Shown in pieces: positions 54,001 to 64,000 of a stretch of DNA of 64,000 nucleotides. The notes beneath the pieces are model-generated. The model saw nothing but the letters and a program-made list of their open reading frames with translations. It did no database searches and had not been told where the DNA came from. Source of the DNA: Carya illinoinensis (Eukaryota; Streptophyta; Magnoliopsida; Fagales; Juglandaceae); assembly GCF_018687715.1 (NCBI RefSeq), contig NC_056767.1, forward strand, positions 5,710,001 through 5,774,000, given 5' to 3'. The translations under genes were made by a program, and so were the position numbers. The first letter of the stretch is position 1. The number at the start of each line of letters is the position of its first letter.

Positions 54001-55179
54001 AAAGGTTCTAGGAAGAAGACTTGGTAAGGATATTTTCATTTGGCATCCTAGTGGTGATGGGCATTTCTCAACATTAACAACATGGGAAATAACTCGCATA
54101 AAGTTGCCCCAACTGGAAGGTTTAGAGTGGATATGGTGTAATTTGATACCAAAAAAAATAATAATCTCAATTTGCATGTGGAAGGCTAGATTCAATTGCT
54201 TACCAATGGATGAAAGAGTTCAGTTAATTGGAATACCCTTAGCATCTCATTGTGTTTGCTACTGCTCAACTAGTAAAGCGGAGGATCATGATCATGTGTT
54301 ATGCTCGGAGAGGTGGCTAACACAGTCTGGAGAAGGGCAGCTCAAGCTCTGGGAATCCAGTGTATGTGGTATAACAGTTGGTAGGCAAGATCTTATTGCT
54401 GGTTTCGATGTGCTAAGAAGATGTTGCAGCGAGGGATGTTGATTGGCTTACTTCTGAGCATCATTTCCTAGAGATTATGGCAGTGGAGATGTGCAGCTAG
54501 AATGTTAGATATGTACGATACGGTGGAAACAATATGGCTCTTGATTAAATTTTGGCTGTAGCAGATTTCGAGTAAGATGACGAAGGTTGGATCCTTATCA
54601 AATGTGGATTGATGTGTGCTCTCGAAATTGGAAGTCCCTATCCAGGAGATTTCAGTGAGGAGACTGAAACTTATTTCATGGTCTAGGTCGAGGGAAGGTA
54701 GGGTGAAATTAAATGTGGATGGATCTTGTAGAGGTAATCTAGGTAGTTGTGGAAGGGGTGGGGTTATGAGGAATGATAGAGGAAAATTTTTAACGGCATT
54801 TTCAACCAACTTTGGTATTGGAACCAATAATGCAGCGGAACTAAAGGCGCTCACTTGTGGTTTATTGCTTTGTAAGGAGTTAAACTTTCGAAATATTGCA
54901 ATTGAATGTGATTTAGCTTTGGTGGTTTTGTGGCTTAGAAATAAGTCTTGTACTGTATGGTATTTATGAAATTTTTGGGATGAACTCTTGTTGGCGTTAA
55001 TCAGTATTAATTACATGGTGTCTCATCAATATAGAGAGAAAAATAAAGTGGCAAATTTTTTGACAAGGCAAGGGAAGGAGGGGTTAAATTGTACATATGG
55101 AGCGTCCAATGAGTTGCCCCTTCGTGTGAGAGGTTTGTTACGTTTGGATTTTCTTGATTTGCCTAGTATTAGGCCGTAA
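51021..55179 (+). pseudogene. LINE ORF2 (EN-RT-zf-RVT-RNase H), broken
   Basis: Endonuclease starts YVLVWNVRGLGKSRKR (51030), with AGYFNIIRDD (family GDFN) and MSDHSPMLI at 51666. RT blocks are SSPGPDGFGSTF (52358), FRPISLCSVAYKIFSK, and QGAFVPRRSIFENISLAQEMV. The catalytic YADD is changed to YAYD (YLLYAYDLLIF, near 53070). zf-RVT lies at 53570-54442. RNase H follows with VKLNVDGSCRGN, NAAELKALTCG and IECDLALV (54700-54930) and the tail YREKNKVANFLTRQG. Stops and frameshifts are frequent and the RT active site is lost. Confidence 0.85.
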
Positions 55180-55371
55180 TTTTGGTTGGAGGTGTGTTCA
55201 TTTTTTTCGTTATTTTTTGTGGCTTGTTGAGTTTGGGTTTTGGATTTTTTGTTACGGCTTTTTTGGTTATAAGTGAGGGTCGTTTTTCTTTTTTTTTTTC
55301 TTTTTTTAAATAAAGGTTGGAAGTGCTACCCGCCTTTAAAAAATATATATATATATATATATTTTTGCTAA

Positions 55372-55637
55372 TTTAAATACATAAATACAATTCAAGAGCT
55401 CGTGTCCGCCAAGTTTTCTTTAATTATAAAAACAATGACGACCCGATCAGAGTGTGGACGCGCGTCGCTGCAATTGCTTCGTCGCCTTGTGCACGTCAGT
55501 GACTTTCTTACCCACCCAGTCAATTACGCGTTAAAAACCCAAAAAGAGCGAGGAGTAAAGGGTAAAGGGCATTCTCACTGCTGCGTGCGCCTCTGCGCAT
55601 CTTTCCTACACCGCCTCTCCTTTTGAGCTTCCATTCG
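55372..55637 (+). promoter_or_regulatory. Proximal upstream region of receptor-kinase gene 2
   Basis: Bounded on the left by the LINE tail. A possible TATA box TATAAAA lies at 55425-55431, and the last 90 bp match gene 1's leader (CTCTGCGCATCTTTCCTAC). Confidence 0.45.
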
Positions 55638-58037
55638 ATGAAGTTCATGGGCATGATCTTGTTCATCCTCTTCTCGGCATTGTCTGCTCAGGTGACATCC
55701 GCAAATCACACTTTAAGCGAAGGTTTGTCTCTCTCCAGCGAGAAACCGGAAGATGTTTTGACTTCGCCGAATGGAGTGTTTTCCGCTGGATTTTACTCCG
55801 TCGGTGACAATGCTTATTGCTTTGCCATATGGTTCGCCTCCCGACCCTCGAGGATTCAGGACCACACCGTTGTCTGGATGGCCAACCAAGACCAACCGGT
55901 TAACGGAAGGAAATCGAAGCTCTCCCTGCTCAGAACTGGCAATATTATCTTAACCGACGCCGGTGAGTTCACCGTCTGGGAGACAAACACTATTTCTTTC
56001 TCATCTTTAGAATTACATCTTTACGATACTGGTAATCTTGTCCTACGAACTTTGGGAGGTGAAAATTTATGGGAAAGCTTCGACTTTCCCACAGATACCT
56101 TGCTTCCCCAGCAATTACTAACTAGAAGTACAAAGCTTGTCTCCTCGAGAAGCCAGACCAACTATTCCTCGGGCTTCTACAAGCTTCTTTTCGATAATGA
56201 TAACGTCCTCAACCTTCTTTATGATGGGGCTGAACTTTCCAGTCTTTACTGGCCTCCACCATGGCTTATGCCCGTGCTAGCCGGAAGGTTCGTGTACAAC
56301 AGTAGTAGAATCGCAGTGCTTGATTCCTTCGGGAACTTTAGTTCTTCCGATAAATTTACATTTTCGTCAGCCGACTACGGGAAATTGCTCCATAGAAGAT
56401 TGACCCTTGATTACGATGGTAATCTTCGATTGTACAGTTGGGACGAGGAGGGCGAGATGTGGGTTGTTTCCTGGCAGGCCTTACAGGCACCTTGCAATAT
56501 TCATGGTGTTTGTGGAGCTAACGGTATATGCAGTTATGTTCCTGGTATTGGTAGAAATTGCTCGTGTCTTCCAGGATATAAGATGATAAATCATACCGAT
56601 TGGTCTAAAGGGTGTGAACCCGAATTGAATCTCTCTTTTGGGAAAAGCAAGTTCCATTTTTTGCAGCTTTCCCATATTGATTTCTATGGTTATGATTATA
56701 ATATCTCCTACAATTATACACTTGATCAATGCAAGCAGTTATGTTTGGAATTGGCCGACTGCAAAGCATTCCAATACAGCTTTAGCACGACTAAAGGTAA
56801 TTCAGATTGTTACCCCAAGATTCTATTGATGAACGGAAATCGTGTGCCTTCTTTTGAAGGAAGCTTCTATCTGAGAGTGCCAGAAAAGAATCTCCTCTCA
56901 AACGCCAATCTTGCAGAAGAAATCGGTTTAAATTGTTCGAGTGAAGGTCTGCTGCTACTGGAAAGAGTATACTTAAAAAGCCGGGTAAACAAGACAGTGA
57001 AATTCATGCTTTGGTTTGTATGTGGATTAGGAGGACTTGAAATTGTGGGTATCTTTTTGGTGTGGTGTCGCTTGATGAGAACCTCCAAAAATTCTACTGC
57101 AGACAAGCAAGGTTATCTTCCTGCCATCACTGGATTCAGAAAATTTACATATTCAGAGCTGAAGAAGGCCACAAAGGGTTTCACTGAGGAGATTGGGAGA
57201 GGTGCAGGAGGGATTGTGTACAAAGGGGTGTTAGCGGACAATCGAGTTGCAGCAATCAAGCAACTCCACGAAGTTAATGAAGGAGCAGATTTATTTCAAG
57301 CAGAAGTGAGCATCATTGGTAGGCTTAACCATATAAACTTGATAGAAATGTGGGGTTATTGTGCCGAGGGAAAACACAGGCTTTTGGTGTCTGAGTACAT
57401 TGAGCATGGTTCATTGGCAGACAACCTCTCTTCCAATTCACTTGACTGGAAGAAAATGTTTGAAATTGCCTTGGGCACTGCAAAAGGCTTGTCTTATTTG
57501 CATGAAGAGTGCTTGGAGTGGGTTTTACACTGCGATGTAAAACCTGAAAACTTATTCCTAGACAGTAATTATCAACCAAAGGTGGCTGATTTTGGCCTGT
57601 CCAAACTACGAAGCAGAGTAGAAACCGACAATTCAAGCTTCTCGAGGATGAGAGGAACCCGTGGATACATGGCTCCTGAGTGGGTATTCAAATTGCCCAT
57701 CACCTCCAAAGTAGATGTTTATAGCTATGGGATTGTTGTGTTGGAGATGGTGACCGGAAAGGATGCAACAAAGGGTGTCCAAGTCATAAACAGTGGAGGG
57801 GAGCCACAGCACAAACGACTTGTGTTGTGGGTGAGGGAAAAGAAGAATAGGGTTGCTTCAACTAAATCCTGGCTTGAAGAGACCATAGACCCAAGGTTGA
57901 AAGGTAAATACGATATTGGAAAGATGGAAACTCTGATTGTGGTTGCTCTACAATGTGCGGAGGAAGAAAAAGATGCAAGACCCAGCATGAGACAAGTAGT
58001 TGAGACGCTTCTAGCTCAAGAAAATGATCTCCAGTGA
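55638..58037 (+). CDS. G-type lectin S-receptor-like Ser/Thr kinase (ZmPK1-like), gene 2
   Basis: 799 residues from ATG 55638; no ATG exists earlier in frame. It is a close paralogue of gene 1, very roughly 88% identical by eye, with the same architecture. The order is signal peptide (MILFILFSALSAQVTS), B-lectin (VVWMANQDQP, WESFDFPTDT), S-locus region, EGF (CNIHGVCGANGICS), PAN (LDQCKQLCLELADCKAFQY), transmembrane helix (FMLWFVCGLGGLEIVGIFLVW) and kinase. Catalytic motifs are intact: GRGAGG, AAIKQL, HCDVKPEN, DFGLSK, GTRGYMAPEW. It is also non-RD. Differences cluster in the extracellular half (for example WPPPWLMPVLAG against WPEPWLVRGQAVG), where ligand recognition would differ. Intronless. 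Confidence 0.95.
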   Translation: MKFMGMILFILFSALSAQVTSANHTLSEGLSLSSEKPEDVLTSPNGVFSAGFYSVGDNAYCFAIWFASRPSRIQDHTVVWMANQDQPVNGRKSKLSLLRTGNIILTDAGEFTVWETNTISFSSLELHLYDTGNLVLRTLGGENLWESFDFPTDTLLPQQLLTRSTKLVSSRSQTNYSSGFYKLLFDNDNVLNLLYDGAELSSLYWPPPWLMPVLAGRFVYNSSRIAVLDSFGNFSSSDKFTFSSADYGKLLHRRLTLDYDGNLRLYSWDEEGEMWVVSWQALQAPCNIHGVCGANGICSYVPGIGRNCSCLPGYKMINHTDWSKGCEPELNLSFGKSKFHFLQLSHIDFYGYDYNISYNYTLDQCKQLCLELADCKAFQYSFSTTKGNSDCYPKILLMNGNRVPSFEGSFYLRVPEKNLLSNANLAEEIGLNCSSEGLLLLERVYLKSRVNKTVKFMLWFVCGLGGLEIVGIFLVWCRLMRTSKNSTADKQGYLPAITGFRKFTYSELKKATKGFTEEIGRGAGGIVYKGVLADNRVAAIKQLHEVNEGADLFQAEVSIIGRLNHINLIEMWGYCAEGKHRLLVSEYIEHGSLADNLSSNSLDWKKMFEIALGTAKGLSYLHEECLEWVLHCDVKPENLFLDSNYQPKVADFGLSKLRSRVETDNSSFSRMRGTRGYMAPEWVFKLPITSKVDVYSYGIVVLEMVTGKDATKGVQVINSGGEPQHKRLVLWVREKKNRVASTKSWLEETIDPRLKGKYDIGKMETLIVVALQCAEEEKDARPSMRQVVETLLAQENDLQ

Positions 58038-59297
58038 TGGCAGGCATGTCATACGTGAAGAAAGACTCGATTAATTTTCTGCTATCCAGAACCAAAACAA
58101 AAAAAAAAAAAAAGAGGAAAAAAGCTAGAGTCACCGAGGCTAGATACCGAGGATGACTTCCAACTGAGGTTGCAGTAGCCACGGGTCTGTCTTATTCCAA
58201 TAGAAAAATGCTGCATCCACCGAGGATGCAGCATTACAAAAGTCCCCTATTGATGTTTTATTTTTTTATTATGTTTCATTTTTAATTTAATTGTTAAGAA
58301 AGTGTATTTAAACGTATTTATAGATTCTTTTTTAAAAAATATTTAAGAATATAAAAGAAGTGATAAAAATATAAAAAGGCTATTTAACCAATATTAATGG
58401 TTTCGAGGAGCCTCAGGCCCTCAACACCTAAAAGCGACAAGCTAGGTTTTTAGCTTGCGATTGATTTATTTCTTCGTGAATAATGCCGGCTGCACCCTTT
58501 CTGCTTGTTGAACTGGTTAATTGATCTGAATTAAACGGGATGAGATAAAATAATATAAAAATTAAATAAAATATTATTAAAATATTATTTTTTTAAACAA
58601 AATTCAAAAAAAATATTTATTATAATTTATTTAGAAGTTTAGAAAAGTTGTAATGATTAGATTAGATAATATGAGATGAATTTGGAGTTTTTTTTAATCC
58701 AAACAAGGCCTTAAGTGAGATGAGAATTTTATAAATAATAGTAAGATTATTTGTAAATAATAATGAAATAGTTTGATTTAAGTATTTTTGAGTTTCAGAA
58801 AATGAAAGAGAAAAAGTTGAAAATATTGTTATAATATAATGCTTTTATATTATTTTCATTTTAAGATTTAAAAATGTTGATATTTGTTTAAAATTTTAAA
58901 AAGTTGTAATAATTAGTTTGAAAGTATTTATGCTTGAGTAATGTTTGAAAAGAAAATAAGATGGAATGATCGAAGTGTCACTTATGTCACACTATTTGAG
59001 TAATGCTACGTCTAACTAGTCTTAAGTGAGCATGCCTTGCACGGGTATTTTGTTAAAAAATAAACTTCACCAGAAAAAATGATTTTTTTTTAGAGTTTTG
59101 CTACATACAAATACAGTCGCGTATTAATCTGTGTATCAATACTGATTTATTCATACTTAAAACTTAAATTAACACTGTTTTCAATAAAATCTACTTTTTA
59201 ACCAATCACATCACATTGGTGCACAGACAGATTAGTGCATAATTGTGCTTGCAAGTATATTTTTCCTTTTTTTTAACATTTTCAATATAGTTACAAA
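58038..59297. other. Intergenic stretch with MITE remnants
   Basis: The first 45 bp match the 3' flank of gene 1. Segments at about 58520-58710 and 58710-58960 (GGGATGAGATAAAAT, GAAAAGTTGTAATGATTAG, AATCCAAACAAGGCC) belong to the same MITE family as 42151-42345. A short palindromic ATGCTGCATCC...GGATGCAGCAT hairpin lies at 58208-58232. Confidence 0.45.
59096..59265. mobile_element. Small TIR element (MITE-like)
   Basis: The left half (TTGCTACATACAAATACAGTCG ... TAATCTGTGTATC) and right half (GTGCACAGACAGATTAGTGC ... GCTTGCAAGTATA) are imperfect inverted repeats. No target duplication was fixed. Confidence 0.4.
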
Positions 59298-59311
59298 ACG
59301 TCTGCTCGAGA

Positions 59312-61509
59312 ATTTTTTTTTTTTTTTTGGAATCAAATCATTGCCTCTGTCATTCATTCCTTGATCTCAAGGTCATTACAAAATTTTTCAATCATTACAA
59401 GTTGTTCTACCTATTCGAGTACATCCTCAATCCAAACAGTTTCCTAAGGTAATGAAAGAGCTAATTTTGCTAACACGTGCTATATTGTTGGATTCTCTAT
59501 ATGTAAAGCTGGTACTCCACTGTGGTCTCTCAGCTAACATAATGCGAAAATCTGTTATCACACTTCCATAGCTGGTAAGGCTGTCATCTTTACTGTTAAC
59601 ATCCCTGACTACAACTTGACAATCCCCTTCAAAAATAACTTGTGCCATTCCCAGGTCTACACAAAACTCCCAAGCCTTCTTGAGTGCCAAAGCCTCTGCA
59701 ATTACTAGTTGTGTCAAATAGTTTGTAGTTGAACACATTACTGCCATGCTATCCCCCTCTCCATTTCTGACTATTATCCCAATTCCAATCTTCTTATTCT
59801 CCTTATTGAGTACCACATCCCAATTTGCTTTACAAGTGAGGCCGACTGGTTTTTGCCAATGACTTACTGATCTGTTCACTGCTTGTTGATGCCTTCTTGT
59901 TCTTTGTTGTTCCAGTGTAGCACTAAACTCATGTTGGCTTTGTCTAGCTTTCTGCATAACACTTCGTGGCTGATCAAGGCTACTTTCAAATAGAAGAGAG
60001 TTCCTTCTCATCCAAAGCTGTCTCATACCGTATGCAACAACAATGAATTCCTCTGGACCTAACTTCATATTTAATCTTTGCCATAAGTCCATAAAGTTTG
60101 CTTCATTATATCCCCATTTCTCTACTGGACTACCTCTTTCGGACCACACATCTGATGCAGTAGGGCAATTCCAAACTATATGTAGTGTTGATTCCTCTTC
60201 CCTCCCACAAATTGAACAATTACTATCTATTGCAATCTTCTTTTTGGCCAAATTCATTCTAGTAGGCAGTATATCATGACCAATTTTCCATAGAAATATT
60301 TTAACTTACCCTTCTACACTTAATTTCCAGATATTTTTCCAAAAACCAGCTGCTACATCATGTGAACCCGATGCCTCTCCTTGAATCATTTTCCTCCTTA
60401 ATTGCTCCAAATGGTAAGCACTCTTCACAGAGAAATTCCCATTCTTTGTGTATATTCAGATTTGTTGATCTTCCTTACTCAATCTGCTAAAAGGGATATT
60501 CATAATTGTTTCAGCTTCAGTAGTAGCAAATGTTTCCATAATCAGTTGTGTCCTCCATTCCCCATTCTCTTGGTCTATAAGTTCACTAACTGTAACTTCT
60601 GTGTCCAAATTCACCAATGGAGATTGCACCTGGTAAGAAGTAGGGATAGGCAACCATCTATCTTTCCATAGGTTTATCTGCCCCCACTTCTAACTCTCCA
60701 TATTAGCCCAGCTTTAAGAAAATCCATAGTAGACAACAGACTTCTTCAAATAAAAGAAGGGCCACTCCCAATCTTTGCATTCAATACATCTCCTTGTTTG
60801 AAATACTTGTCTCTCATTACTCTAGAGACCAAGGAATGAGGTAATTTAAGGAGCCTCCAACACTGTTTTGTCAACATGGTCTTGTTAAAAGCTTCTACAT
60901 CTTTAAAACCCAACCCCCCCTTTCCTTCGAATCCCCCAGTCTAATCCAGCTTCTCCATGGAATCTTGCTCATATTCTCCTTATGACCCCATCAGAATTTA
61001 GACATAATAGAGGTAATTTCCACACACAACTTCCTTGGTAATCTGAATAGGCTCATGGGAAAAGTTGGCATGGCTTGAATCACAGCTTTAAGCAACATTT
61101 CTTTCTCTACTTGTGTTAATAATTTTTTTTTCCAACTTTGCACTCTCCCCCATATCTTCTCTTTCAAATATCGAAATGCATGATACTTTGATCTTCCCAC
61201 CATAGTTGGTAAACCTAAGTATCTTTCATATGAGTCACATTCCTTAAACCCTGCTGCTTGTGTAATCTGTCTTCTAATAGTTGTACAGGTATTAGAATTG
61301 AAATAAATGGTAGTCTTATTCTCGTTTAAAACCTGCCCTGAAGCTCGATCTCTTAACTGTGCAGCAATGCTTGAATATTATACCATTCTATGAGATTAGC
61401 CCTTCTAAACAGAATAGTCATCCACAAATAATAAATGATTGATTCTTAGTCCCCCTCTTGATGCAGCAACCCCTCCTATCAATCCCCTCCTTTCAGTTGA
61501 GTTTATGAG
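59312..61509 (-). mobile_element. 5'-truncated LINE with TSD
   Basis: A poly(T) run at 59313-59329 marks the poly(A) tail on the minus strand. The flanks ACGTCTGCTCGAGA (59298-59311) and ACGTCTGCTTGAGA (61510-61523) are 14-bp target duplications with one mismatch. It contains the RT C-terminus, zf-RVT and RNase H only, so reverse transcription ended early in RT. Confidence 0.88.
59427..61203 (-). pseudogene. LINE ORF2 C-terminal part (RT end, zf-RVT, RNase H)
   Basis: The RT end is at 61203-60991 (RYLKEKIWGRVQSWKKKLL, LLKAVIQAMPTFPMSLFRLP). The zf-RVT domain is CSICGREEESTLHIVWNCP, near 60200. RNase H has ANWDVVLNKENKKIGIG, AEALALKKAWEFC and FEGDCQVVV at 59840-59600. A frame of 276 codons (60257-59427) is still open, but the rest has stops, so it is a truncated relic. 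Confidence 0.85.
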
Positions 61510-61523
61510 ACGTCTGCTTGAGA

Positions 61524-62230
61524 TTTATATAGTTAAGACTTTTACAAATCATTAACCTATTCTTTTTGGCGTCAAGCCGACATATGTAATAAATGCGTAG
61601 GGAGAAGGATGTACGCCTCCGTTTGTTCTGTAGGGTAGAGAAATGAAGTGATGGCTAGCATGGTTGCTATCCTTTTCTTTTCCCCTAAGTTGATCTTTTT
61701 CTTTGATAATTTTTTAAATTGTATTTTTTCTCTACATTTAGTTGCTTTTTTAGCCTTGGGAAATTTCATTTTATTTCTTAAATTTTTTGGTTTTATTTTA
61801 ATTTTTCTTAACCATTTCTTTTTTAATATCGAACAGAAAAAAAAAAAAAAATCTCGGTGGTTAAGTCTAATGAAAAATTATAAACATAAGCCCAGACATC
61901 ACATTTTTTTTTTTCATTTATGATTTTTTTCTTTTATCAAATGTTTGGCATATGAATATGAATAGAATAATTCAATTAGTTTAATAAGAATAAACTCATA
62001 TGGTTTCTTTTGCATTCAGATTTGAGAAGGATTTGAAACTTCTAGATTGTTTTTATCAAATTTTAGAGTCAATAATGAGAAAGAGACAAACAAATTAAAT
62101 AGATCCCACAACATTTTATAGCTACTCGAGTGAATTTATGAGACAATATTCAATACTAAATAAACGCTTTGGAGATGCTACATTTTTCTGTATTTCTAAC
62201 ACTTAAGTCCTAGAATTTTGGCAAAAACCT
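61524..62230. other. AT-rich intergenic DNA
   Basis: T/A-rich runs; open frames at 61572-61923 are low-complexity and look random. Nothing recognised. Confidence 0.4.
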
Positions 62231-62461
62231 AAGGCCTCATTTGGAAATTATACTCAATTGAGATCAACTCAATTTAATCTAATTTCGAAATGAGTCTAAC
62301 ATCCAAATATTTAACTCTTAAATTACTAAACTCAGCTCAACTTAAAACCTCTTTACACGTTGTACTTGTAACCTTTTTCAAAATAATATAACTTTATAGG
62401 CGGGACCCACAATCTTTTACAACTTCTCATAAATACATGTAAGCTCATCTTAATATCTAAA

Positions 62462-63541
62462 GGAAAAATCTATTGGTAGTCAAATTCGTGCACTCCTTGC
62501 GCACACCCGATGACATGGAAGGGAATTTAATAAAACAGTGTGTATTGGAGCGTTTATGTCTTCTATTGTAGCGTTTATGTCTTCTCCTTCTTCCCCGTTT
62601 ACCCTGAAGCTCTCCTTTGTCGAAGTTACCAGCGAAGACGCCAATCGCCAATCGCAGTCACTCCATTTGCACTCCTCCATCCCGTGATTGAAAGTGAACC
62701 TACTCCATTTGTCGGTACGACGAAGAAGATATACTCTAATCTTCCCTTTAGTATCTCTGTCTCCGTCTCTCTCTCTCTATTACTTGTTGATATAGTTGTT
62801 CTCTTTGCTACTTCAATTTCACCATTCGCTCATATGGGTTTGCTATCCCTTTGAGACATCAAAAGATTAGAAGATCATATTTATTTTTTGAATAAGTTGT
62901 TTCTTCTGAGTTGTGGGGTTATATTTACTGCCATGTATTGATGATCCTTTCCAACTGCTACGTATTGTGGGGTTAAATTAGTTTTACACTAGTCAAAACA
63001 AATTCCACTTCATATGTTAAAGAAAATGCAATCAATAATGAAGTGGGCAATTAGGATTTGAATGGATGACAACCACCTCAATAAATATCACAGCCTTGCA
63101 TTGTGGGATCAGGAGGATAACAATGGCTGCAAAATCAATATTGTTCTTTGATTGAACTGTGGGAAGCTAATAACTTTCGGTGAAAGAAAGTGAAAGGCCT
63201 CGTTATCAGGGTTGTTGCTAGTCAAAGGCCTCGTTTTGATGACTGCGAAACCTGAGTTTGAGATGCCCAGATGTGCCGGCAGCGAGAGAGTCGTGCCCAG
63301 ATATGCCAATGGTGAGAGAGCCATGCCCAGATGTGCCAGTGGAGGAGACGTGCCGGTGCGGAGCCGTGCCGATGGCGGAGATGAGAAGGGGCTGGGTATC
63401 GTTCTTGCCTTGTTGGTTCGTGCACTAAGCGAGAAAGATGAAGTGCTCTGGACTCTTTAATTAAGCTTCTCTTCAAAATTACGAAATTACCTTGCCAGGT
63501 CAGCAAAGTGTGCACGAATTTGACTATCCGTAGCAGAATTG
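62462..63541. mobile_element. Mutator-like element with 9-bp TSD ATATCTAAA
   Basis: Perfect 9-bp repeats ATATCTAAA lie at 62453-62461 and 63542-63550, the duplication length of Mutator elements. Long inverted ends share TAGTCAAATTCGTGCAC (left 62476, right near 63510-63526 reversed). The outermost 12 bases match poorly. No transposase. The interior is CT-rich and GC-richer than its surroundings (62560-62860 and 63240-63440) and could be captured host sequence, as in Pack-MULEs. Confidence 0.82.
63263..63352 (+). repeat. Three 30-bp tandem repeats inside the Mutator-like element
   Basis: Units starting (A/G)TGCCCAGAT at 63263, 63293 and 63323. In frame they encode 10-residue repeats MPRCAGSERV, VPRYANGERA, MPRCASGGDV. 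The host frame is short (63212-63460) and unassigned. Confidence 0.7.
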
Positions 63542-63669
63542 ATATCTAAATATATCTAAGCTCATTTTAGATAGGTCCCATAAAACTCATATCACCATCT
63601 CAACTCACTACTATTTATAAAGAATTCAATTCATCTCAACTCAACTCAACAATATCCAAACAGCCAAGG

Positions 63670-64000
63670 GGTCTCCATCCGACTGATAGCATGAGTTTTA
63701 TTTCGACTCAAATAGAAATCACAGCCAAACTCAATATCATATCAGTTTTATTTCTATTTCCCTTATACAGAATGGGTGAATTTTATGATCCATTTTGTTT
63801 TGGAAGTGTGTGACAAGTTTCGTTTTTATTGCTATTCATCCACAATTGTGTGGACTCACAGGGTGAAACCCAATGACCCATAACATAGCAAAGGCCCCTC
63901 GATTCTTAATCAACTACTTGAACCAACTCAACTAGCCCAGTCTACTTCAATCTTGTGTGGGCTTCAATTGCATTTTTTCCCCTAAGCATGATAATATTAC
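63670..64000. other. Right edge, no feature seen
   Basis: Mixed intergenic sequence; no gene, RNA or repeat end is recognised. Confidence 0.4.

Larger units (their letters stand above)
49114..55358 (+). mobile_element. Near full-length L1-type LINE, plus strand, decayed
   Basis: ORF1 then ORF2 on the plus strand, ending in a TA-rich tail (AAAAAATATATATAT). Candidate 13-bp target duplications ATATTTTTACTAA (49101-49113) and ATATTTTTGCTAA (55359-55371) differ by one base. All standard domains are present but broken. An unrelated stretch at about 50170-50420 interrupts ORF1. It lies directly upstream of receptor-kinase gene 2. Confidence 0.85.
62231..63669. mobile_element. MITE split by a Mutator-like insertion
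   Basis: Left end GGCCTCATTTGGAAATTATA at 62231; right end (reversed) TTGGCTGTTTGGATATTGTTG ending about 63669. Removing the 1080-bp insertion and one 9-bp duplication restores a MITE of about 350 bp rich in CAACTCAA/TTGAGTTGAG. Confidence 0.55.

Noticed and set aside
61572..61923. Phenylalanine-rich membrane protein ORF
   Set aside because: T-rich low-complexity sequence gives phenylalanine/leucine runs by chance; no homology or gene signals.

Overview
The window looks like repeat-rich nuclear DNA of a eudicot plant, probably a woody species. The short TIR elements carrying GTTTGGATAGTGAGATGA-type ends suggest Fagales or Juglandaceae, but that is only an impression. About 80% is transposable-element sequence in nested layers. 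The only clear host genes are two intronless paralogous receptor kinases, at 38188-40593 and 55638-58037.

Layout. About 300-5757 is a decayed LINE on the minus strand. At 7078-12224 there is a broken BED-finger hAT transposase gene. Its 5' leader contains an intron full of AACCCTAAAT-type palindromes and two copies of one hAT MITE family, in opposite orientation, each with a perfect 8-bp target duplication. From 12870 to 33597 lies an old host element: a gypsy-type-transposon-domain pseudogene with a coiled coil, followed by 76-bp tandem repeats. It is split by two Sirevirus-like Ty1/copia elements on the minus strand, copy 1 at 14145-23450 and copy 2 at 25330-33305. Copy 1 is young: its LTRs differ at about 4 sites in 1401 and gag and pol are both open. 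Copy 2 is older, with about 30 LTR differences, a pol deletion and a doubled primer-binding site.

From 33780 to 37790 is a decayed Ale-like Copia element whose LTR was hit by an 873-bp retroposon. Receptor-kinase gene 1 follows. Then come fragments of Copia, gypsy LTR and integrase, and a CACTA-like element containing a nested MITE. A second LINE (49114-55358) ends about 280 bp upstream of receptor-kinase gene 2. The end of the window holds a 5'-truncated LINE (59312-61509) and a 1080-bp Mutator-like element (62462-63541) inserted into a MITE.

The most interesting signal is in the two Sirevirus-like elements. Between pol and the 3' LTR, on the strand opposite to gag-pol, each carries two tandem, mutually similar coiled-coil ORFs. 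Each ORF has its own TATA-like box. Comparing the two copies, the second ORF shows many more silent than replacement changes. I know of no named function for this antisense gene pair.
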